A stretch of 51,664 nucleotides of DNA from Clostridiales bacterium (GCA_015056005.1 SVHB01000008.1:1-51664); one strand, 5' to 3'; positions 24,671 through 33,470 are shown, numbered from the stretch's first letter. Translations and numbers: made by a program. Notes: a model not told the origin generated them from the letters alone.

Positions 24671-24805
24671 TTTGAGGGAAGGCTTTCAGCCTTCCCTCAA
24701 ACTCCCTTCCGACCAAGGGTTTGCAACCCTTGGATCCCGCGATGGGGGGATTTGAAAATTTCATACGTTTGCCTACGAGTGGCCCGGCAGGTATGGGCCA
24801 CTCGT
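24671..24805. repeat. Three-hairpin module, copy D (trails hydA)
   Basis: Three hairpins in the order read from the hydA stop codon: hp3 (24671-24701, 14-bp arms, loop TTC), hp2 (24713-24733, CCAAGGGTT/AACCCTTGG around GCA) and hp1 (24775-24805, 11-bp arms ACGAGTGGCCC / GGGCCACTCGT around GGCAGGTAT). The conserved CGTGATT follows hp1. In genome coordinates this copy is inverted relative to copies A-C. The stems differ from those copies by paired changes. Confidence 0.85.
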
Positions 24806-24926
24806 GATTTATTTTAAGGAGTGTTAGACTCTTGGGTAGTTACTGATCATCCTATAAGATACTCAGACAATTTAACTATAATATATTTCTTAAAACTTAA
24901 GCTATTAAGTCTGCATAGCATTCTTG

Positions 24927-24963
24927 GCTTCCCCTCGAGGGGAAGCTGTCGCCGAAAGGCGAC
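24927..24963. repeat. Perfect 20-bp palindrome and GAAA-tetraloop hairpin
   Basis: GCTTCCCCTC/GAGGGGAAGC (24927-24946) is a perfect palindrome. One base later GTCGCC-GAAA-GGCGAC (24948-24963) forms a hairpin with a GNRA tetraloop, followed by CTGATGAGGTG. Part of the second hairpin recurs at the start of copy B (GCCGAAAGGCGAC at 25207). This resembles short structured repeats common in Clostridia intergenic regions. Confidence 0.6.
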
Positions 24964-25200
24964 TGATGAGGTGTTAACGTATGCAATTGCAGTTGTTGAA
25001 TAGAAACGGACGATTGGCTGCCCAAATCTCAACAGCCTAACTGCATTTAAAAGCAATCACGCGTGGCCCATACTTTACGGGCCACGCGTAAGCAAACTTA
25101 TTAACTTTTTCAACCAAAAAGTCCGCGGGATCCAAGGGATGCAATCCCTTGGTCAGGTGGGTCTTAGGGAGGGCTGAAAGCCATCCCTAACGTCTCCCCC
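24951..25200. repeat. Three-hairpin module, copy A
   Basis: About 250 bases, repeated directly as copy B with a 256-base period. Contains hp1 (25059-25089, ACGCGTGGCCC / GGGCCACGCGT around ATACTTTAC), hp2 (25132-25152, CCAAGGGAT/ATCCCTTGG around GCA) and hp3 (25164-25190, TTAGGGA...TCCCTAA), ending in CGTCTCCCCC. Arms of hp1 differ from copy B at four positions on each side, always with the matching change in the other arm. Confidence 0.88.
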
Positions 25201-25206
25201 CTAAAA

Positions 25207-25456
25207 GCCGAAAGGCGACTGACGAGGTGTCAGCGTATGAAATTGCTGTTGTATAACATAAACGCACGATAATCTGCCCAATCTCAACAGCCTAACTATA
25301 TTTAAAAGCAATCACGAGGAACCCATACTTTACGGGTTCCTCGTAAGCTGAAGTATTCAATTACTGATCCCAAAGTCCGCGGGATCCAAGGGATGCAATC
25401 CCTTGGTCAGGTGGGTTTTAAGGAGGGCTGAAAGCCATCCCTAACGTCTCCCCCCC
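25207..25456. repeat. Three-hairpin module, copy B (trails asnA)
   Basis: Direct repeat of copy A. Contains hp1 (25314-25344, ACGAGGAACCC / GGGTTCCTCGT around ATACTTTAC), hp2 (25386-25406) and a weaker hp3 ending at CCCTAACGTCTCCCCC. It stops two bases before the asnA stop codon, so on the minus strand asnA transcripts would begin their 3' untranslated region with hp3, then hp2, then hp1. Confidence 0.88.
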
Positions 25457-25458
25457 AT

Positions 25459-26469
25459 CTATAACAGGAATATCCCGTTCCTGCCGCAGTCTTCGATCAT
25501 TTCGTCGCTCCAGAGGGAAGCCTGCACCTGACCGATGTGGGCTTTCTGGAGGAGGAGCATGCAGAGCCTTGACTGACCGATACCGCCGCCCATGGTGAGA
25601 GGAAGCTCGCCTGCCAAGAGCATGCGATGGAAGAGCAGCTTGCGGCGGGACTCCTGATTGCGCTCCTTGAGCTGAAGGTCGAGGGAATGAGGATCGACGC
25701 GGATGCCCATGGAAGAGATCTCAAACGCCTGCTCGAGAACGTCGTTCCAGTAAAGCAGATCGCCGTTGAGCTGCCAATCGTCGTAGTCGGGCGCGCGTCC
25801 GTCGTGGATAGTGCCGTCGGAAAGCCTGCCGCCGATCTGCATCAGGAAAACGCTGCCATGCTCGCGGCAGATCGCATTCTCACGCTCCTTAGGGGTGAGA
25901 CCGGGATACATATCGAGCAGTTCTTGAGTGGTGATGAAGAAAACGTCTTTTTTCAGGCAAAGAGTGATCTTCGGGAAAAGCGCCTTGACGTCGGCAAGAG
26001 TCTCAAGTATGGCGCCGTGAATGGCGCGAACGGTTTCCTTGAGGAAATCAAGATTGCGATCCTGACGGGTAATGATCTTCTCCCAGTCCCACTGATCCAC
26101 GTAAATGGAATGAAGGTTATCAAGCTCTTCGTCGCGGCGGATAGCGTTCATGTCGGTGTAAAGACCGGTGCCGGGGGTAAACCCATAGCGGTAAAGCGCC
26201 ATGCGCTTCCACTTGGCGAGGGAATGAACGATCTGCGCCTCGCAGCCCATGTCCTTTATGTCGAAAGCGACCGCGCGCTCAACGCCGTTGAGATCATCGT
26301 TCAGACCGCTCTCCGGAGTGAGGAAAAGCGGCGCACTGATACGCTCAAGGCCAAGCGCCTCAGCAAGGTCGCGTTCAAAAGTATCTTTTATAAACTTGAT
26401 GGCGCGCTCGGTGTCGCGCATCTCAAGGCGGCTAACATACCCCTTGGGTACGATAAGTCTTGAACTCAT
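25459..26469 (-). CDS. asnA: Aspartate--ammonia ligase (AsnA)
   Basis: 336 aa, the normal size of the ammonia-dependent asparagine synthetase, a class II aminoacyl-tRNA-synthetase-like enzyme that makes asparagine from aspartate, ammonia and ATP via aspartyl-AMP. Recognised from the sequence as a whole: [71 protein letters not shown] and the C-terminal [17 protein letters not shown] (motif 3). GAGGGG precedes the ATG at moderate spacing. It is monocistronic and convergent with hydA. Confidence 0.95.
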   Translation of the reverse strand: MSSRLIVPKGYVSRLEMRDTERAIKFIKDTFERDLAEALGLERISAPLFLTPESGLNDDLNGVERAVAFDIKDMGCEAQIVHSLAKWKRMALYRYGFTPGTGLYTDMNAIRRDEELDNLHSIYVDQWDWEKIITRQDRNLDFLKETVRAIHGAILETLADVKALFPKITLCLKKDVFFITTQELLDMYPGLTPKERENAICREHGSVFLMQIGGRLSDGTIHDGRAPDYDDWQLNGDLLYWNDVLEQAFEISSMGIRVDPHSLDLQLKERNQESRRKLLFHRMLLAGELPLTMGGGIGQSRLCMLLLQKAHIGQVQASLWSDEMIEDCGRNGIFLL

Positions 26470-26575
26470 TGGGAAGTCCCCTCACAATATAAACTTATCC
26501 TTTATTTTAACATTTTTAAGTAAAAAGCGCAATAGTAAATAAGAATAGCGTATGCATTATTCAAATATAACTGTA

Positions 26576-26604
26576 TTGACAGCTAAAAAAGCCTGTGATA
26601 TCAT
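26576..26604 (+). promoter_or_regulatory. Strong sigma-A promoter for the glycyl radical enzyme
   Basis: Perfect -35 TTGACA (26576-26581), 17-bp spacer, TGA-TATCAT extended -10 (26596-26604). This is one of the strongest promoters in the window. The 60-base leader contains CATG and GTAC repeats that could be an operator. Confidence 0.8.
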
Positions 26605-26666
26605 GCATTTGTACATGAATGTAAAACATGATAATAATAAATCCACCAATGTAAGGAGGATGTTTT

Positions 26667-28838
26667 ATGGCTGTCAAAGCTTTCAGGGACGCCGCAGCCG
26701 ATGCTTTCATGCAAGGCGCGCAGACAGAAACCGCACAGCGGGTCGGGCTTGCGCTGCGGGAAATGGCAAAGAGCGTTCCTATCTCCTTTTGTGAAAATGT
26801 ATTGCCGAGCTTCAGCTTTAAGAACACGGAATCCGCTCTGGCATTTTCTTTTGATTCGTCGATCACCTATAACGCAGGGTATGAACAAACGATAATAGAG
26901 CAGTTCCCGGGTGATGAGGAAGCGAAGGAATACGCAGATTCTCTGCGCAGTTTTTTTGAAAATTATACGCAGCTGTCCCAGCATATACCGTTTGAAGGCG
27001 AAGCACGCACACATGCCGAAAGCTTTGGCTGGGCGGGTACATGGGGCGGCCACTCCAATCCGGATTTTGGCAGGCTCGTGAACCTTGGCACCGAGGGCAT
27101 CAGAAAGATCATAGACGAATATAAAAAGAAGAATACATTCGATACCGATTGGTTCTATAAAGGCTGCGAATACGCTTTGGATGCGCTTGATATCCTTGGC
27201 GACAGGTTTTATGCGCTTGCAAAAGGTTTGGCGGAAGAAGAGAGCGAGCCAAAAAGAAAACAGCGATTAATGCGCGCGGCTCAGGCGTTTGAGCTTATTC
27301 CCCGCAAGCCTGCGAATGATTTTAACTCGGGTGTGATGGCGTTCTGGCTGCTTTTCCTCTTCGACGGCGTGGATTCCCCGGGAAGATTTGACCAGTATAT
27401 GTACCGCTCATATATGGCAGGCTGCGACGAAGAAGAAAGGGCTGACCTCCTTGACCGTCTGTGGGAAGGTATGCGCTCAAGGCGTGCGTGGAACCTTTGC
27501 CTTGCCGGGTCTGATGAGAACTGGGCAGATCAGGCAAACGAACTGACATATGATATTTTGCGCATAGCCGCAGAAAAGAAATACAATACGCCCAATATTA
27601 CTCTTAGGGTACACAGAAACACCCCCGAAAAGCTGTGGGACGCTGTCGCCGATACGCTTAGTTCGGGTATAGGTATGCCCGTGTTGTATAACGATGAGAT
27701 CGTCTGCGCCGCTTTGCAGAAGATAGGGATAGCCAATGCGCATTCGCATGAGTATTGCATGAACGGCTGCAACCAGATCGATATCATGGGCAAAAGCCAT
27801 ATGGGCCTTGAAGACGGGGAAGTGAACCTTGCAAAATGCCTTGAATATGCGCTGAACAACGGAGTGGATACAAAGACCAATGTAAAAGCGGGCGTAAGCA
27901 CAGGTGATGCGAGGAAGTTTGAAAGCTTTGATCAGCTCTACGGTGCGTATAAAGCGCAGCTGCAGTTTGGGATATATTCTGTCTGCTCCGCCGCAAACAC
28001 CGCTCAGCACATGCGCGCCATGTACGGCGCTAATCCCCTTCGCTCCTGCCTGATCGAGGGCTGCCTTGAAAAGGGCGTGGATTACCGCAACGGAGGTCCG
28101 CTCTACGGCCATGGTCAGGTGCTCGCTGAGGGCGTTGCCGATACCGGCGACAGCCTTTGGGCGGTGAAAAAGCTGGTGTTTGACGAGAAAAAGTATACTA
28201 TGGATCAGCTGATGGATGCGCTGGAAGCGGATTTTGAGGGCTATGAAAAGCTACGCCGCGATTTTGCTTCCTGTGAGAAATTTGGCTGCGACCATGAAGG
28301 CGTGGATAAGCTGACGACTGATGTGTTCAATTATTTCCTGACCGTTCTAAAACGCCAGCATACTTATCGCGGGGGCGTTTATACAGGCGGGTGTTCGCCC
28401 TTTAACCGCGCGGCTGAAAACGGCAAGAAGGTAGGCGCTCTGCCAAACGGCAGGAAGAAGGGCGAAGCGATGTTTGCCGATTCGCTGGGTGCGTCCCCCG
28501 GCTGCGATACCAAAGGACCAACGGCGCTTATAAGGTCGATGCTCGGCTATGACCAGATCCACGCAGGCAGCGGAGACGTTTTTCAGGTAAAGTTTGATAA
28601 AAAACTGTTTGTAAGCGAAAACGGCAGAGCAGCCTTCAAGGCACTTGCCAAAACCTATTTTATGGGCGGAGGTCAGCAGTTTACTGCCACGGTCGTATCA
28701 CCGGAGGAGTTGCTCGATGCAAAAAAGAACCCCGAAAAACATCGCGATCTGATAGTCAGAGTCGGCGGATACAGCGATTATTTCGTAAGACTCTCACCCG
28801 AATTGCAGGAAAATGTTATCGAGCGGACAATGTATTGA
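26667..28838 (+). CDS. Glycyl radical enzyme of unassigned subclass
   Basis: 723 aa, PFL/GDH-like fold. The glycyl radical loop VRVGGYSDYFVRLSPELQ near the C-terminus places the radical on Gly701. The thiyl Cys is Cys368 in CMNGCNQIDIMGKS; the following NLAKCLEYALNNG matches other family members. In diol-dehydratase-like enzymes the Cys is followed by V-E (GCVE), where Glu acts as base; here it is N-Q, and PFL's double Cys is absent too, so the substrate cannot be named. The protein is shorter than most relatives. No radical-SAM activase lies in this window, so activation must come from elsewhere. AAGGAGG precedes the ATG; monocistronic. Confidence 0.85.
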   Translation: MAVKAFRDAAADAFMQGAQTETAQRVGLALREMAKSVPISFCENVLPSFSFKNTESALAFSFDSSITYNAGYEQTIIEQFPGDEEAKEYADSLRSFFENYTQLSQHIPFEGEARTHAESFGWAGTWGGHSNPDFGRLVNLGTEGIRKIIDEYKKKNTFDTDWFYKGCEYALDALDILGDRFYALAKGLAEEESEPKRKQRLMRAAQAFELIPRKPANDFNSGVMAFWLLFLFDGVDSPGRFDQYMYRSYMAGCDEEERADLLDRLWEGMRSRRAWNLCLAGSDENWADQANELTYDILRIAAEKKYNTPNITLRVHRNTPEKLWDAVADTLSSGIGMPVLYNDEIVCAALQKIGIANAHSHEYCMNGCNQIDIMGKSHMGLEDGEVNLAKCLEYALNNGVDTKTNVKAGVSTGDARKFESFDQLYGAYKAQLQFGIYSVCSAANTAQHMRAMYGANPLRSCLIEGCLEKGVDYRNGGPLYGHGQVLAEGVADTGDSLWAVKKLVFDEKKYTMDQLMDALEADFEGYEKLRRDFASCEKFGCDHEGVDKLTTDVFNYFLTVLKRQHTYRGGVYTGGCSPFNRAAENGKKVGALPNGRKKGEAMFADSLGASPGCDTKGPTALIRSMLGYDQIHAGSGDVFQVKFDKKLFVSENGRAAFKALAKTYFMGGGQQFTATVVSPEELLDAKKNPEKHRDLIVRVGGYSDYFVRLSPELQENVIERTMY

Positions 28839-28851
28839 AAACCGATAAACG

Positions 28852-28887
28852 AAAAAAGACTATACGGAATTTCCGTATAGTCTTTTT
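28852..28887. terminator. Bidirectional intrinsic terminator
   Basis: A 17-bp stem (AAAAAGACTATACGGAA / TTCCGTATAGTCTTTTT) with A- and T-runs on both sides, between the convergent glycyl radical enzyme gene and potD. Confidence 0.9.
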
Positions 28888-28896
28888 AGCTGTTGA

Positions 28897-29940
28897 TCAG
28901 TTTGCGGTGATCTCGGTCCAGATGCGCTCGTAAATGGGGAGCATCTCGCCAAGGTCATGGAACCATTCGCAGCGGCCAATAACTTCATCATCGGGATTGA
29001 AAGCGGAATCAGCTACCATCTCTTCATCGATAAGCTCGATTGCGGCTTCGTTGGGGGTGGAATAGCCGATGTATTCGCTGTTGCGGGCTGCGATATCGGG
29101 GCGCATCATGTAATTGATGAAGGTGTGCGCGCCTTCTATATTCTTGGCGCTCTTGGGAATGACCATACCGTCAAGCCATACGTTGCTGCCCTCGGTGGGA
29201 ACTGAGTAGCGAAGGGAATCGTTGAAGCCCATCGCGTAAACCGCGTCGCCGCTCCAGACAAGACCGATGGCGCATTCGCCGTTGATCAGCTTGTCCTTTA
29301 TATCGTCAACGCCGTATGCCATAACGATGCCGTCTGCGCGCTGCTTGATAAGCGCTTCCTTGGCAGCGTTCAGCTCGTCCTCACTTCTGGTGTTGATGGA
29401 ATAACCCAGCATCTTTAAGGTAACGCCGATGGTGTCGCGGATGGAATCCATCATGCAGACCTGGTTTTCATACTTGGTATCAAAAAGCTGATGCCAGCTG
29501 GTGATCTCCTCGCCGGTCATATCGATATTATAAAGAACGCCGACGGTGCCCCACATGTAAGGCATGGAATAGGTGCTGGTGGGATCGTAATCGGGGGTCT
29601 GCATCCAGTCGTAGATGTTTTCGAAATTGGTGAGCTTGCTCTTGTCGAGCTCAACGAGCAGATCTTCAGCGATCATGCGCTCGATGATATAGTCGGAGGG
29701 GAATACGACATCATAGGATGCGCCTGATTTGGTCATCTTGATGTACATATCCTCGTTGGTGGTAAAGCGCTGGTACTTTACGGTGATGCCTGTCTCTTCC
29801 TCGAAATCTTCAAGAACTTCGGGGTCGATGTAATCCTCCCAGTTGAAGACCGTGATGGTGTTTGCATCATCGGCGGGAGCGCAGCCGCAGGAAATTACGG
29901 CCAGCATCAGAGCAAGTGCGAAAGCGATGATCTTTTTCAT
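28897..29940 (-). CDS. potD: Spermidine/putrescine-binding lipoprotein (PotD)
   Basis: 347 aa extracellular solute-binding lipoprotein. A lipoprotein signal ends in the lipobox VISC, so Cys18 is the likely lipidated residue. The mature start TITVFNWEDYIDPEVLEDFE is the PotD/PotF signature; later YDVVFPSDYIIERM and IGLVWSGDAVYAM line the polyamine site in relatives. It delivers putrescine or spermidine to PotBC. Last gene of the regulator-potABCD operon; TGGAGGAAAATTA precedes the ATG. Confidence 0.93.
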   Translation of the reverse strand: MKKIIAFALALMLAVISCGCAPADDANTITVFNWEDYIDPEVLEDFEEETGITVKYQRFTTNEDMYIKMTKSGASYDVVFPSDYIIERMIAEDLLVELDKSKLTNFENIYDWMQTPDYDPTSTYSMPYMWGTVGVLYNIDMTGEEITSWHQLFDTKYENQVCMMDSIRDTIGVTLKMLGYSINTRSEDELNAAKEALIKQRADGIVMAYGVDDIKDKLINGECAIGLVWSGDAVYAMGFNDSLRYSVPTEGSNVWLDGMVIPKSAKNIEGAHTFINYMMRPDIAARNSEYIGYSTPNEAAIELIDEEMVADSAFNPDDEVIGRCEWFHDLGEMLPIYERIWTEITAN

Positions 29941-29996
29941 TAATTTTCCTCCAAAAAAGAATATATCTTACCCTTGTTTAGGGGATAATTCCATCT

Positions 29997-30773
29997 TTAG
30001 TGCTGCTTCTGTTCCACGATGGAAGCACGGCGGTTTACCACCAATAGCAGAATCACTATGAAAACGAACATGAGCGCGGAAAGTGCGTTGATCTTGGGGT
30101 TTATGCCGCGCCTTGCCATTGAGTAAATGAGCACCGACAGGTTCTGTACCGGGCCGCCTACGAAATAGGAAATTACAAAATCGTCCAGCGACAGGGTGAA
30201 GGAGAGGAGAAGACCCGTGAATATGCCGGGCAGTATCTCCGGTATTATGACCTTCATGAGCGCCTGAGTGGGGGTTGCGCCAAGGTCGAGCGCCGCTTCA
30301 TATGCATGGTTGTTCATCTGCTTGAGCTTTGGCAGGACCGCAAATATAACATACGGTATATCAAATGCAACGTGAGAGAGCACCATGGTCACAAAACCGA
30401 GCTCCAGCTTCACCGCGAGGAAGAGGATCATGAGGCTTACGCCCGTTACGATCTCGGGGGTGAGCATGGGCAGATATGAGATCGAGGTAAATATAAGCTT
30501 GGGAAGCTTATCCATCGAGTGCATGCCTATTGCAGCCAAAGTACCCAGGATGGTTGCAAGTATTGCAGCGATCACTGCACAGGCTATTGTTATGTAGAGC
30601 GAATTTAAGATCTCGGGATCCTGGAAAAGCTCCATATACCAGTTAAGCGAAAAACCGCCCCAGCTGGCTCTGGTCTTGTTGGCATTGAAGGAATAAACGA
30701 TAAGGGTCAGTATCGGCGCGTAAAGGAAAAGCAGAACGAGGTAAAGATACGCTTTTTTGAAAAATTTGCTCAT
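29997..30773 (-). CDS. potC: Spermidine/putrescine ABC permease (PotC)
   Basis: 258 aa inner-membrane permease with six predicted spans. The EAA loop that docks to the ATPase is YEAALDLGATPTQALMKVII. The N-terminus (YAPILTLIVYSFNANK, then GFSLNWYMELF) is typical of PotC. With PotB it forms the channel of the polyamine importer. It starts eleven bases after potB and precedes potD by 56 bases. Confidence 0.92.
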   Translation of the reverse strand: MSKFFKKAYLYLVLLFLYAPILTLIVYSFNANKTRASWGGFSLNWYMELFQDPEILNSLYITIACAVIAAILATILGTLAAIGMHSMDKLPKLIFTSISYLPMLTPEIVTGVSLMILFLAVKLELGFVTMVLSHVAFDIPYVIFAVLPKLKQMNNHAYEAALDLGATPTQALMKVIIPEILPGIFTGLLLSFTLSLDDFVISYFVGGPVQNLSVLIYSMARRGINPKINALSALMFVFIVILLLVVNRRASIVEQKQH

Positions 30774-30784
30774 TTTACCCCTCC

Positions 30785-31603
30785 TTACATTATGTTGCCT
30801 TCGCCGTTGTCAAACTTGTTCATGAAGAACATAGAGATCAGTATCAGTATCAGCATGACCATCGAAAGCGCGGAACCGAAGTTCCAGTCGCCGGTGGTTA
30901 TCATCTGCTGCTGGATAAGATCGCCGAAAAGCTTCATGCCGCCGCCAAGTAAAGTGGAGATAACAAAGGTGGTAACAGCGGGCATGAACACCATAACGCA
31001 GCCCGATACGATGCCGGGAACGGAAAGGGGCAGGATAACCTTGATGAACACGGTGAAGGGATTTGCGCCAAGATCCTGCGCCGCTTCGATAACACGGCGG
31101 TCGATCTTTGTAAGCACGCTGTGTATAGGCAGGATCATGAAGGGCAGGAAGTTGTATATCATACCCATAAGGACTGCGTTATAGTTGTAAAGCAGCCTTA
31201 TTTCCTCGCCGCCGAAAAAGGTTATCACTGCGTTTACCGCTTTGGTGACTATGCCGTTGGACTCAAGCAGGGTCAGCCATGCGTAGGTGCGCAGAAGGAA
31301 GTTCATCCACATGGGGATAACAAAAAGCAGTATCAGCATCCCGCGCCTGTCGACCTTTTTATCTGTCATAAACAGCGCCGCAGGATAGCCTATGAGCAGG
31401 CAGAAAACCGTGCAAAGCGCCGCGATGCCAAGGGAGCGCCCCAGGACCTTTATGTAAACGGGGTCAAAGAAGCGCTGAAAATTGCTGAGCGTAAAGCCGC
31501 CGTCGCCTGCGGTCAGGCTGTAATATATGATGAGCAGGAACGGTACGACTGTGAATATGACCATCCACACGCCGTAGGGCGCTGCATACCATTTGCGGTT
31601 CAT
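30785..31603 (-). CDS. potB: Spermidine/putrescine ABC permease (PotB)
   Basis: 272 aa inner-membrane permease with six predicted spans. EAA loop [20 protein letters not shown]. The long first periplasmic loop ([20 protein letters not shown]) and [19 protein letters not shown] are usual for PotB. Its ATG overlaps the potA stop by four bases (ATGA), giving tight translational coupling. Confidence 0.92.
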   Translation of the reverse strand: MNRKWYAAPYGVWMVIFTVVPFLLIIYYSLTAGDGGFTLSNFQRFFDPVYIKVLGRSLGIAALCTVFCLLIGYPAALFMTDKKVDRRGMLILLFVIPMWMNFLLRTYAWLTLLESNGIVTKAVNAVITFFGGEEIRLLYNYNAVLMGMIYNFLPFMILPIHSVLTKIDRRVIEAAQDLGANPFTVFIKVILPLSVPGIVSGCVMVFMPAVTTFVISTLLGGGMKLFGDLIQQQMITTGDWNFGSALSMVMLILILISMFFMNKFDNGEGNIM

Positions 31604-32658
31604 GCGTTAGCCCCCTTCATCATGATGTGGATATCATCGGGAAGAATGGTAAGACCTACCTGAGCGCCCGCGGGGTGCATCGAAGTGGAATGTACCCTGT
31701 AGGAAAAACCTGCGGTCTCAATGACCATCTCATAGTGCACGCCTTTGAATATGACGGATTTGACCACGCCCTCAAGCATACCGCTTTTTGGCTCGACGAT
31801 CTTTATATCCTCGGGGCGAACGACGACGTCCACGGGGACATCTTCACCGAAGTCGGAGTCGACGCAGTCGAAATTCCTGCCGTCAAAGAATACCAGACGA
31901 TCCTTGACCATCTCACCCTGAAGGATGTTGCTGTCGCCGATAAAGTCTGCAACGAAAGCGTTTTCGGGCTCATTGTAGATGTCGGTGGGCTTGCCTATCT
32001 GCTGGATGCGGCCTTCGTTCATGACGACGATGGTATCGCTCATGGTGAGCGCTTCTTCCTGATCGTGGGTAACGTAAACGAAGGTGATGCCAAGCTGCTG
32101 CTGCATGTTTTTGAGCTCAAGCTGCATCTCTTTTCTGAGCTTTAAGTCCAGCGCGCCGAGGGGTTCGTCCAAAAGGAGCACCTCGGGCCTGTTTACCAGA
32201 GCTCTTGCTATGGCAACGCGCTGCTGCTGACCGCCTGAGAGCGCTTCGCTGGAACGCTTTGCATATCCGCGGAGTCCTACAAGGGAGAGCATTTCGTTCA
32301 CGCGCCTGTCGATCTCGTCCTTGGGCAGCTTCTGGAGCCTTAAACCAAAGGCGATGTTTTCGTATACGTTCAGGTGAGTGAAGAGCGCATAGCGCTGAAA
32401 AACGGTGTTGACCTTGCGCTTATAGGGCGGAACATCGGAAACATCGACGCCGTTGAAAAGGATCTTGCCCGCAGAGGGAGTTTCAAAGCCGCCTATGAGC
32501 CTGAGGGTCGTGGTCTTGCCGCAGCCCGAGGGCCCAAGAAGGGTTATAAATTCCTTTTTGCGGATATAAAGATTTATTTCTTTTAATACCTCGGTGCCGT
32601 CATACTGCTTGGAAACACCGACAAGGTCGATAATATGTTCTTTTTCTACAATAGACAT
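31600..32658 (-). CDS. potA: Spermidine/putrescine ABC transporter ATPase (PotA)
   Basis: 352 aa cytoplasmic ATPase. Walker [11 protein letters not shown]-loop region [18 protein letters not shown] signature LSGGQQQR, Walker [13 protein letters not shown] and the H-loop in [11 protein letters not shown]-terminal TOBE-like domain (about 235-352) follows, as in PotA and other MalK-like ATPases, where it can mediate regulation. GGGAGG lies upstream of the ATG; 30 bases after the regulator gene. Confidence 0.95.
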   Translation of the reverse strand: MSIVEKEHIIDLVGVSKQYDGTEVLKEINLYIRKKEFITLLGPSGCGKTTTLRLIGGFETPSAGKILFNGVDVSDVPPYKRKVNTVFQRYALFTHLNVYENIAFGLRLQKLPKDEIDRRVNEMLSLVGLRGYAKRSSEALSGGQQQRVAIARALVNRPEVLLLDEPLGALDLKLRKEMQLELKNMQQQLGITFVYVTHDQEEALTMSDTIVVMNEGRIQQIGKPTDIYNEPENAFVADFIGDSNILQGEMVKDRLVFFDGRNFDCVDSDFGEDVPVDVVVRPEDIKIVEPKSGMLEGVVKSVIFKGVHYEMVIETAGFSYRVHSTSMHPAGAQVGLTILPDDIHIMMKGANA

Positions 32659-32688
32659 AGCAGGGCGCCTCCCGTTGCTGTTTCTTTT

Positions 32689-33228
32689 TTAGAAGCTGGG
32701 CGGCGAGGATATCCAGAGCACCTGCGCCGTCGTATTGCGGTTATTGCTTAAAAAATGCTGTTTGTATGGGTAAATATAGAATGAATCGCCCTTTTTCGCC
32801 GTGTGGGTTATGTCGCCCACATGCACCTGTATCTGCCCTGAGAGCACATAGCCGAATTCTTCACCCTCGTGGGGATAGTCTATCACCGTTTCGCTCTTGG
32901 GAGCGATTGAGATGAGTATGGGCTCCATCTCGTTTTTCTGTGCGTTGGGAACGAGCCAGCGGATGCTGGTGCCCTGAGCCTCGTCCACCTTCTCAAAAAC
33001 GTCATCGGGAGTGAAGACGAGCTTTTCGTCCTTCTGGTCGCTGAAAAAGCTTTTGAGGTCGGTGCCTAAGCACTGGAGTATATCGGTAAGTGTGGCTATT
33101 GAAGGGGATGCCAGATCTCTTTCTATCTGCGAGAGAAAGCCTTTGGAAAGATCGCAGCGGTTTGCGACCTCCTCAAGGGTAAGCTCGCGCCTTGTGCGCA
33201 GATCGCGCAGCTTTTCACCGATTGTCAT
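32689..33228 (-). CDS. XRE-cupin transcriptional regulator of the polyamine operon
   Basis: 179 aa. An N-terminal helix-turn-helix (about 4-60; LTLEEVANRCDLSKGFLSQI) is joined to a C-terminal cupin (about 105-175; YPHEGEEFGYVLSGQIQVHV and KKGDSFYIYPYKQHFL). This XRE-cupin design is that of PuuR-like regulators, which repress polyamine genes and are released by putrescine. Position as first gene of the potABCD operon supports this role. Three palindromes 32-103 bases upstream of its start are likely autoregulatory binding sites. Confidence 0.88.
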   Translation of the reverse strand: MTIGEKLRDLRTRRELTLEEVANRCDLSKGFLSQIERDLASPSIATLTDILQCLGTDLKSFFSDQKDEKLVFTPDDVFEKVDEAQGTSIRWLVPNAQKNEMEPILISIAPKSETVIDYPHEGEEFGYVLSGQIQVHVGDITHTAKKGDSFYIYPYKQHFLSNNRNTTAQVLWISSPPSF

Positions 33229-33259
33229 GGATTTTATCCACCCCTTTCAGGTGAGTGAG

Positions 33260-33276
33260 GTTTGATATTATTAAAC
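33260..33276. promoter_or_regulatory. Operator 1 for the XRE-cupin regulator
   Basis: GTTTGATATTATTAAAC, an imperfect palindrome (GTTTGA / TTAAAC). The copy nearest the regulator gene. Confidence 0.7.
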
Positions 33277-33292
33277 ACTCAGTTTGTTTGCT

Positions 33293-33309
33293 GTTTGATA
33301 TATTCAAAC
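33293..33309. promoter_or_regulatory. Operator 2 for the XRE-cupin regulator
   Basis: GTTTGATATATTCAAAC, the best palindrome of the three (arms GTTTGA and TCAAAC). Starts 33 bases after operator 1, about three helical turns. Confidence 0.75.
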
Positions 33310-33314
33310 CAAAA

Positions 33315-33331
33315 GTTTAATATATACAAAC
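33315..33331. promoter_or_regulatory. Operator 3 for the XRE-cupin regulator
   Basis: GTTTAATATATACAAAC, starting 22 bases after operator 2, about two helical turns, so all three face the same side of the helix. Confidence 0.7.
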
Positions 33332-33359
33332 GCAACTCCATTGTAGCATATGCGCCATA

Positions 33360-33368
33360 TTTGTCAAT
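33360..33368 (+). promoter_or_regulatory. Possible Spo0A box before spoIIE
   Basis: TTTGTCAAT agrees with the 0A-box consensus TTTGTCRAA at eight of nine positions, and a TATAAT follows at 33376-33381. SpoIIE is a Spo0A target in studied spore formers; the assignment here is tentative. Confidence 0.3.
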
Positions 33369-33470
33369 ACATTTTTATAATTATACGCGTCAAGCGACGA
33401 TTTTTTTATTCTAAAGGCTTTATATTTCTTTTCGTGAAACAAAATATACCGTCAAAGGAGGGAAAAAAGA

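Larger units (their letters stand above)
24652..25458. other. 807-base intergenic region without genes
   Basis: The convergent gap between hydA and asnA consists almost entirely of repeat modules D, A and B plus two hairpins at 24927-24963. The stretch 24806-24926 holds nothing recognisable. Short open frames here lack ribosome sites and overlap the repeats. Confidence 0.8.

Noticed and set aside
24671-24701. hp3 of copy D as a rho-independent terminator for hydA
   Set aside because: The stem is strong, but it is followed by AAACTCCC, with no T-run. Treated as part of the repeat module.
24962-24973. Hammerhead-ribozyme-like CTGATGAG after a GAAA hairpin
   Set aside because: The order and distances of CUGAUGA, stem II and GAAA do not fit a hammerhead core; copy B has CTGACGAG with no compensating parts.
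24821-25056. Small open frames in the hydA-asnA gap
   Set aside because: They lie inside repeats, lack ribosome sites and give no recognisable protein.
24951-25456. CRISPR array
   Set aside because: Only two long direct units, no short spacers and no cas genes.
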